Shown here one piece after another: positions 1 through 3,918 of a stretch of DNA of 6,087 nucleotides. The notes under the pieces were generated by a model. It had not been told where the DNA came from and ran no database searches. It saw only the letters and a program-made list of their open reading frames with translations. The position numbers and the translations under genes are program-made. Numbering within the stretch: position 1 is the stretch's first letter; each line of letters starts with the position of its first letter. This stretch comes from an uncultured Planctomycetaceae bacterium (GTDB taxonomy: Bacteria; Planctomycetota; Planctomycetia; Planctomycetales; Planctomycetaceae): the NCBI GenBank assembly GCA_937975745.1, contig CALJUK010000460.1, positions 1-6,087 of the forward strand, given 5' to 3'.

Positions 1-422
1 ACCTCGTCGGCCTGATTCCCCTGCCGCAAAGATTCAACGGTGCGAATCTTCTGACCCACGCATTCGATCGCCAGCCGACTACCGGCGAGGACCGGTTTGC
101 CGTCAATAATGACCGTGTCGCAGCCGGTTGACGTTGTATCGTCGGCCTCTTTGGCACCGGTCAGGTTCAGGTCGTCGCGGAGTACTTCCAGCAGCGTGAC
201 CCGCGGTTCGACCAGCACCGTGTGATCGTGACCGTTGACGTTCAATGTCACTTCGGTGGGGTCGGCCGAGACAATACGGGCAGCGACTCCCTTGGGAGCC
301 GCTTCCGCCACCGTACCGCTGGTTGCCATTGCGGAGGCCGCCATGGCGGCTCCCGATCCGCGTAAGAATTCTCGGCGGGAGAACCCTGGCCCGTTCCGAG
401 TCCCGTCTTCGCGTTCCTGCAT
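1..422 (-). CDS. Tat-exported [2Fe-2S]-subunit-like protein of the xanthine/CO dehydrogenase family, cluster cysteines lost (3' end outside window)
   Basis: The visible 140 residues begin with a Tat signal: FSRREFLRG at residues 14-22, a short Ala/Ser-rich hydrophobic stretch (about 24-39) and a plausible cleavage site after AEA (39-41). Residues 56-131 follow the plant-type ferredoxin domain of CoxS/XdhC-like subunits: VTLNVNG, VEPRVTLLEVLRDDLNLTGAKE, TVIIDGKPV, then KIRTVESL. In the family this domain carries a [2Fe-2S] cluster that passes electrons from the molybdenum centre. Here the ligand loop reads ADDTTSTGCDTV (93-104), and the expected cysteines at about 94, 99, 102 and 114 are D, T, D and G. 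One cysteine, C101, lies next to an expected ligand position. The second, C-terminal cluster domain of the family would lie beyond the window. The ATG at 422 is supported by GGAAGGAGAG with an 8-base spacer. Export and homology look sound; an electron-transfer role is doubtful. A molybdopterin subunit gene may follow downstream, outside the window. Confidence 0.8.
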   Translation of the reverse strand, partial: MQEREDGTRNGPGFSRREFLRGSGAAMAASAMATSGTVAEAAPKGVAARIVSADPTEVTLNVNGHDHTVLVEPRVTLLEVLRDDLNLTGAKEADDTTSTGCDTVIIDGKPVLAGSRLAIECVGQKIRTVESLRQGNQADE

Positions 423-430
423 GACAGTCG

Positions 431-440
431 CTCTCCTTCC
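431..440 (-). promoter_or_regulatory. Shine-Dalgarno site for the Tat-exported [2Fe-2S]-like gene
   Basis: On the minus strand this reads GGAAGGAGAG and ends 8 bases before the ATG at 422. It is the strongest ribosome-binding site in the window and fixes the start of the left-edge gene, placing the Tat motif near the N-terminus as expected. Confidence 0.7.
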
Positions 441-705
441 ACAAGGTCGGTTGTGTCACATTGTTGCAGTCGAACCAGCTTTGCGATTGCATCGGGACGC
501 TGTTGTCGACCGACAGTCGTCCGCGGACCATTCCCGTCTGCACGCGATCTGCCACGAGATGACCGCCAGCCACTCCCCGATACTTCGCTTTCGAAATTGC
601 TTCCGAGCCCCGGAGACAGCACACGCGGCGGGCGGCAGCGATCGAAGACGTTCCGATCGAAGGCCGACGGCTGCGTTCGCGAGGTGCATCCGCGGACGCT
701 CGTCA

Positions 706-818
706 TTGTAATGCTCGGCAGCCACATCACAATAAGTTTGTCGGGAATTCTGATCGAACCGGTTTTGTCGGTGAATCTTCCTGCCGAATTCTTTGCGATT
801 GTCCGCATTGCATTACAA
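706..818. repeat. Short inverted repeat TTGTAATGC / GCATTACAA, arms 96 bases apart
   Basis: TTGTAATGC at 706-714 is exactly matched in inverted orientation by GCATTACAA at 810-818. The arms are too far apart for a simple hairpin but could be two copies of a protein-binding site flanking a promoter. Nine bases can also match by chance, so this is a weak candidate. Confidence 0.3.
737..777 (+). repeat. Short direct repeat TTTGTCGG with related flanks
   Basis: TTTGTCGG occurs at 737-744 and again at 764-771, 27 bases apart from start to start. The first copy is followed by GAATTC and the second by TGAATC, so about 13 bases agree if one base is inserted. A looser relative, TGCCGAATTC, follows at 782-791. 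The cluster lies in the divergent intergenic region and could be an operator; no regulator is visible in the window. Confidence 0.25.
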
Positions 819-902
819 CGGGACAGGTAATTGTGCGGTGGAATGCCGAAACACAAGATTTGACTGTGCTGATGCAGTCCGGACGCGTGTTACCATGCGA
901 CC

Positions 903-1196
903 ATGAGTTCTACGAGTACCTCCACATACTGCCTGACGCATCAGCGCGTCGAAGACATCTGCAGCCCGCTCGGCCGTGTGTGTCGGGAGTGCGCCGGCGA
1001 AGTTCGACGCCGCAAACTGCGTCGCCCCCGGTACGCCTATTGGGAAAGTCAGCCGCCTGCTTTCTCTCTCTCCGGCACGCCGCAGTTCGTCTACACACTG
1101 CTGTGGGACGACTTCCGGATCCGTTCTCTGCATTCGGCTGGCCGCGACGTGAGTGAATCCCGTTCGCACATGAATGCGGGAACGCAGCGCGTCTGA
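903..1196 (+). CDS. Small hypothetical protein with a C-x2-H...C-x2-C zinc-finger-like motif
   Basis: This is a 97-residue frame that I do not recognise as a named family. Residues 10-30 carry C10-x2-H13 and C27-x2-C30, spaced as in small zinc ribbons or treble-clef fingers, with another cysteine at 20. A strongly basic stretch follows (about 34-44: EVRRRKLRRPR). The second half is soluble and includes an aromatic-rich piece (FVYTLLWDDF, about 63-72). Codon third positions are mostly G or C, as in the neighbouring real genes. It ends 10 bases before the stop of the convergent DUF1445 gene, so it fits the gap. Against it, there is no Shine-Dalgarno sequence before the ATG at 903. A nucleic-acid-binding role is only a guess from the Cys/His pattern and basic tail. 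Confidence 0.45.
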   Translation: MSSTSTSTYCLTHQRVEDICSPLGRVCRECAGEVRRRKLRRPRYAYWESQPPAFSLSGTPQFVYTLLWDDFRIRSLHSAGRDVSESRSHMNAGTQRV

Positions 1197-1199
1197 CCG

Positions 1200-1215
1200 G
1201 CCGAAGCTATTCGGT
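1200..1215. terminator. Small hairpin between convergent genes, possible weak terminator
   Basis: CCGAA (1201-1205) pairs with TTCGG (1210-1214) around the loop GCTA, with an extra G-T pair outside. It lies exactly between the convergent stop codons, and the TAG of the minus-strand gene falls in the loop. There is no T tract on either side and the stem is short, so it is only a candidate bidirectional terminator. Confidence 0.2.
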
Positions 1216-2034
1216 GGATGCGACGGCCCGTCCAACGAGCAGTTGTTCGTCGGTTCGGTCGGTGACGAACATATGCCCCGGTGCGTGCGTGATTGCCAGT
1301 GACAGGCCCGCCTGTTCGAGCACGACTTGCGGTGTGACACCACACGCCCAGAAGACCGGGAACTCGTTGGAATGGACGGGGACCGCGTCGCCGAAATCGG
1401 GCCGGCTGAGATCGGCGATACCGATCTGCTGCGGAAATCCGAGATGAACTGGAGAACCGTGCATCTGGGGGAAGTGGGACGTCAACTCGACGGCCCGAAT
1501 CGCATCGGCTGGGGTGAGCGGCCGCATCGAGACGACCATCGTTCCCGAGAATCGACCGGCAGATTGGCAGGGGATGTTCGTCCGGAACATCGGGACATTA
1601 CGGCCCTGTTCGAGGTGTCGAAGCGGAATCCCCGCTTCGACCAGGGTGTGCTCGAAGGTGAACGAACAGCCGAGTAGAAATGCGACAAAATCTTCCTGCC
1701 AAAGCTCGACGATCGACTCTCGTTCGTCCGCGAGTTTGCCGTCGCGGAAGATGCGATACCGAGGAAGGTCGGTTCGCAGGTCGGCACCGGCAGCCAATTG
1801 GACCGGTTCAAAACATCCAGGGCTTGTCACTTCCAGCAGCGGGCAAGGTTTGGGGTTCCGCTGACAGAACTCGCGAAACTCGGCGGCCGCGTCACTTGGC
1901 AGGATGACGAGATTGGCCTGTGCCGAGCCTGCCGCCAAGCCCGCTGTCGGAGCGGTCCATGCGCCAGACCGGCAAGCGGCGCGGACAGCCTTCCCGGTTG
2001 TCAGTTCAGAACCGATGACCATTGCCGATCTCAC
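1207..2034 (-). CDS. DUF1445 / D-glutamate cyclase family protein (putative hydro-lyase, YcsI-like)
   Basis: The 275-residue product matches the full length of the DUF1445 family (PF07286). Visible conserved blocks are WTAPTAGLAAGSAQANLVIL (26-45), NPKPCPLLEV (60-69), LLGCSFTFEHTLVEAGIPLR (120-139), NVPMFRTNIPC (146-156), FSGTMVVSMRP (162-172), MHGSPVHLGFPQQIGI (191-206), and PVFWACGVTPQ followed by ITHAPGHMFVTD (226-259). Bacterial members are annotated as putative hydro-lyases. The domain also occurs in mammalian D-glutamate cyclase, which converts D-glutamate to 5-oxo-D-proline, and in B. subtilis YcsI, encoded near 5-oxoprolinase genes. The real substrate here is unknown. No signal peptide or membrane segment is seen, so it is probably cytoplasmic. 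The start chosen is GTG at 2034, with GGCGGA 8 bases upstream; ATG at 2022 is the alternative and would remove four residues. It follows the cyclophilin gene by 22 bases, suggesting one transcript. Confidence 0.9.
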   Translation of the reverse strand: MRSAMVIGSELTTGKAVRAACRSGAWTAPTAGLAAGSAQANLVILPSDAAAEFREFCQRNPKPCPLLEVTSPGCFEPVQLAAGADLRTDLPRYRIFRDGKLADERESIVELWQEDFVAFLLGCSFTFEHTLVEAGIPLRHLEQGRNVPMFRTNIPCQSAGRFSGTMVVSMRPLTPADAIRAVELTSHFPQMHGSPVHLGFPQQIGIADLSRPDFGDAVPVHSNEFPVFWACGVTPQVVLEQAGLSLAITHAPGHMFVTDRTDEQLLVGRAVASTE

Positions 2035-2056
2035 GCGGGCATTCCGCCGTCACACA

Positions 2057-2596
2057 TCATTTGGCCGTTGCCGTCACAGTCGCTTTATTGATGGTGACGT
2101 CTTCCAAAGGCCGATCCGCGCCGTTGGTTTCCACATTGCCGATCGCCAGGATGGTTTTCAGGCTTTCGTCGTCAGCCGCCTTGCCGAAGACCGTGTAGGA
2201 ATTGTCCAGGTGCGGGACGCGGCCCAGGCAGAGAACGAACTGCGAGCCGGCCGAGTTGGGATCGCTGGTGCGGGCCATCGAGAGGATGCCGGCTTCGTGC
2301 GGTGTGGAGTTGAACTCGGCCGGAATGGTGTAACCCGGGCCACCCGTGCCGGTCCCTTCCGGACAACCACCCTGGATGACGAAGTCGGGAATGACACGGT
2401 GGAAAATCACACCGTCGTAAAAGCCCGAGCGGGCCAGTCCAATCATACTGGCGCAGTGCTTGGGGGCGAGTTCGGGCATGAGCGCCAGGCGAATGGGGCC
2501 CATGGTGGTCTGCAACTCGATTTGATAGCTCTGAGTCTTGAAGTCGAGATCCTTTGTGGCGGCATCCACGTCTGCCTTCATGTTTTTCTTCGCCAT
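2057..2596 (-). CDS. Cyclophilin-type peptidyl-prolyl cis-trans isomerase
   Basis: This 179-residue, single-domain cyclophilin catalyses cis-trans isomerisation of Xaa-Pro bonds in proteins. The domain spans about 24-176, with family blocks FHRVIPDFVIQGG (65-77), GTGTGGPGYTIPAEF (81-95), SMARTSDPNSAGSQF (106-120) and YTVFGKA (134-140). By alignment to human CypA, the catalytic Arg (R67), F72, Q75, A108, Q119 and F120 are kept, while M61 is V73, F113 is V121, W121 is H129 and H126 is Y134. A charged 20-residue leader and no signal peptide point to the cytoplasm. The ATG at 2596 was chosen because homology-like sequence starts there and GGGGGAAG lies 5 bases upstream. The frame is open to 2743, but that extension looks non-coding. 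It probably shares a transcript with the DUF1445 gene, while 193 bases separate it from the Bax inhibitor gene. Confidence 0.93.
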   Translation of the reverse strand: MAKKNMKADVDAATKDLDFKTQSYQIELQTTMGPIRLALMPELAPKHCASMIGLARSGFYDGVIFHRVIPDFVIQGGCPEGTGTGGPGYTIPAEFNSTPHEAGILSMARTSDPNSAGSQFVLCLGRVPHLDNSYTVFGKAADDESLKTILAIGNVETNGADRPLEDVTINKATVTATAK

Positions 2597-2789
2597 GCCA
2601 GCTTCCCCCAGGGGTAATGTGTCGTTCGAAATGATGTTCGAGTCTGCCGCGTGAGCGTCAGACACCAAGACACTAGGAAGCTGGCCCGCAGGCTGCAACC
2701 CGACCGACGAGATTCGCCGCCAAGTCGTGCCGTCAGCGCACACGACTCGCGGACGTACGCAGTGGGACGGCTGGCAAACCGTGGCTGAT
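2597..2789. other. Intergenic region between the Bax inhibitor and cyclophilin genes, with an imperfect hairpin
   Basis: These 193 bases separate two minus-strand genes and are long enough for a separate cyclophilin promoter, though I could not identify one. AGTCGTG (2723-2729) and CACGACT (2741-2747) form a 7-base stem with an 11-base loop, 43 bases past the Bax inhibitor stop codon. No run of T follows on the minus strand, so it does not look like a standard intrinsic terminator. Confidence 0.4.
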
Positions 2790-3530
2790 CTATTTGCGGC
2801 TACTGAGTTTGGACAGGAGACGCAGGATCTCGATGTACAGCCAAACCAGCGTTACCATCAGACCGAATGCCCCATACCATTCCATAAACTTCGGCGCGCC
2901 CCGTTCGACGCCGTCTTCAATGAAGTCGAAGTCCAGGACCAAATTGAGTGCAGCAATGACAACGACAAACAGGCTGAAGCCGATACCGATCAGGCCGTTC
3001 CCGTGAATGAAGGGGATATTGACACCAAACATTCCCAGGACAATCGTCAGCAGGTAAACCATTGCAATCCCGCCTGTCGCGGCGAAGACTCCCAGTTTGA
3101 AGTTCTCCGTCGCCCGGATCAGGCCGCTGCGATACGCCACCAGCAGGGCAAACAACGTTCCAAACGTCAGGCAGACCGCCTGGAGCACGATCCCCGGGTA
3201 AAACATTTCGTTGTACATGGCTGAAATGCCACCCAGGAACAGCCCTTCAGCCAAGGCATACAATGGAGCTGTCACCGGAGACCATGTCGGTTTGAAGCTG
3301 GTTGCCAAGGCGAAGATCAAGCCGGCAATCACACCGCCCCACATCCAGATCGGGAGGTTCGGATCGTGTTGGGCAAACCGGTCCCACGTAAACACGGCGG
3401 ATGCCGCCGCAATGACCAGCAGAATACCGGTCTTGGTGGCTGTCCCTTCCAACGTCATGGCCTGCGAGGCTTCGTAGGTCTGGAACTGGCTGAATGTTGA
3501 AGATGTCAGAGTCGGATTTCCGCTCCGCAT
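2790..3530 (-). CDS. Bax inhibitor-1 / YccA family membrane protein
   Basis: The 246-residue product is an integral inner-membrane protein of the TMBIM/Bax inhibitor-1 superfamily, YccA-like branch. After a soluble N-terminus with the family-typical YEASQAMTLEGTATKTGILL (19-38), seven hydrophobic segments can be placed at roughly 34-48, 60-78, 88-108, 112-133, 146-168, 177-199 and 217-238. Other family marks are ALAEGLFLGGIS (92-103), LNLVLDFDFIEDG (195-207) and the final WYGAFGLMVTLVWLYIEILR. The aspartates D200 and D202 lie where the B. subtilis relative YetJ has a pH-sensitive calcium-leak site, so a channel-like role is possible but not shown. Its role in bacteria is poorly defined; E. 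coli YccA modulates the FtsH protease. The ATG at 3530 is preceded by AAGGA with an 8-base spacer. The frame is open to 3668, but the extra 46 residues lack family similarity. Confidence 0.92.
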   Translation of the reverse strand: MRSGNPTLTSSTFSQFQTYEASQAMTLEGTATKTGILLVIAAASAVFTWDRFAQHDPNLPIWMWGGVIAGLIFALATSFKPTWSPVTAPLYALAEGLFLGGISAMYNEMFYPGIVLQAVCLTFGTLFALLVAYRSGLIRATENFKLGVFAATGGIAMVYLLTIVLGMFGVNIPFIHGNGLIGIGFSLFVVVIAALNLVLDFDFIEDGVERGAPKFMEWYGAFGLMVTLVWLYIEILRLLSKLSSRK

Positions 3531-3663
3531 GTGTCGATTCCTTGAAGGTGAAATGTGCACCGTGTTGCAGCAGCTGATCGCTGTTCCTGGTCGCCGGACT
3601 GAGGCGATGACTCGACTGCAACGTGTGGCGGCGAAAACTGTGTCTGAGCTGTCGCTTGCGATG

Positions 3664-3669
3664 ATCATA
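3664..3669 (-). promoter_or_regulatory. Possible -10 box for the Bax inhibitor gene
   Basis: The minus strand reads TATGAT, a close match to the sigma-70 -10 consensus, about 130 bases upstream of the ATG at 3530. No matching -35 hexamer lies at the usual 16-18 base spacing, so the call is tentative. Confidence 0.2.
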
Positions 3670-3902
3670 GAGAACGCCGACCGAAGCTGTAGTGTAAGTC
3701 TGAATCGGTCTTGCTGGCAAGCGGAACGTTGCGGATTTCGGCGGCGGACTCAGATCGTTTGGATCGGCATGACAACGACGTTTGACACCCCTCGATGACG
3801 TCAAGATCCGACCGGTGGACGCTCTGACCGGATGCCGCTAGTGTGTCTGGCATTGACTGCGCGAGAATGGTCACCGGAACGCTGCGCGACAACCGTCACC
3901 TG

Positions 3903-3909
3903 AAGGGAA
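3903..3909 (+). promoter_or_regulatory. Shine-Dalgarno site supporting the GTG start of the hydantoinase gene
   Basis: AAGGGAAA-type purine-rich sequence lies about 9 bases before GTG at 3919. An in-frame TGA at 3901-3903 rules out any earlier start, and no ATG follows before the conserved DVGGTFTD motif, so GTG is the only sensible start. Confidence 0.6.
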
Positions 3910-3918
3910 AGTTTAACA

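Larger units (their letters stand above)
423..902. other. Divergent intergenic region without a convincing gene
   Basis: These 480 bases lie between the minus-strand left-edge gene and the plus-strand small gene at 903, so promoters for both could be here. Open frames cross it on both strands, but their translations are rich in Arg, Ser and Pro, show no recognisable motif and mostly run into neighbouring genes out of frame. The part from about 700 to 870 is visibly richer in A and T than its surroundings. It contains a 9-base inverted repeat and two near-identical 8-base direct repeats, listed separately. I could not pick out a convincing -35/-10 pair. Confidence 0.6.
3531..3918. other. Divergent intergenic region between the Bax inhibitor and hydantoinase genes
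   Basis: These 388 bases contain no gene I can support; short open frames on both strands have compositions and sequences unlike real proteins. The region must hold the promoters or leaders of two divergent genes. Visible elements are a TATGAT-like box on the minus strand (3664-3669), a TTGACA on the plus strand (3782-3787) with no good -10 partner, a 6-base inverted pair GACCGA/TCGGTC (3679-3684 and 3705-3710), and two GACCGG copies about 16 bases apart near 3810-3835. None is decisive. Confidence 0.5.

Noticed and set aside
81..143. Frameshift or pseudogene as the reason for the missing cysteines
   Set aside because: The reading frame is continuous and the residues on both sides, including within the loop (T96? 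G100, T103, V104), stay aligned with the family, so the substitutions look genuine.
103..856. Several open frames of 89-202 codons on both strands between the left-edge gene and the small gene
   Set aside because: They overlap one another and the Tat-exported gene out of frame, are dominated by Arg/Ser/Pro/Gly, and show no motif, signal or ribosome-binding site.
813..1345. Minus-strand frames of 176 and 84 codons opposite the small zinc-finger-like gene
   Set aside because: They overlap the well-supported DUF1445 gene in another frame and show low-complexity Arg/Ser/Thr-rich translations.
2597..2743. N-terminal extension of the cyclophilin to 2743, possibly a signal peptide
   Set aside because: The extra 49 residues have no proper hydrophobic core or basic start, and the start at 2596 has a purine-rich site 5 bases upstream and the usual N-terminus.
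2723..2747. Intrinsic terminator for the Bax inhibitor gene
   Set aside because: The stem is 7 bases with an 11-base loop and no T tract follows on the minus strand.
3531..3668. N-terminal extension of the Bax inhibitor protein by 46 residues
   Set aside because: The extension is Arg/Ser/Cys-rich with no family similarity, and the ATG at 3530 has a well-placed AAGGA.
3782..3787. TTGACA as a -35 box for the hydantoinase gene
   Set aside because: The hexamer 17 bases downstream is GATCCG and nearby spacings give nothing closer to a -10 box.
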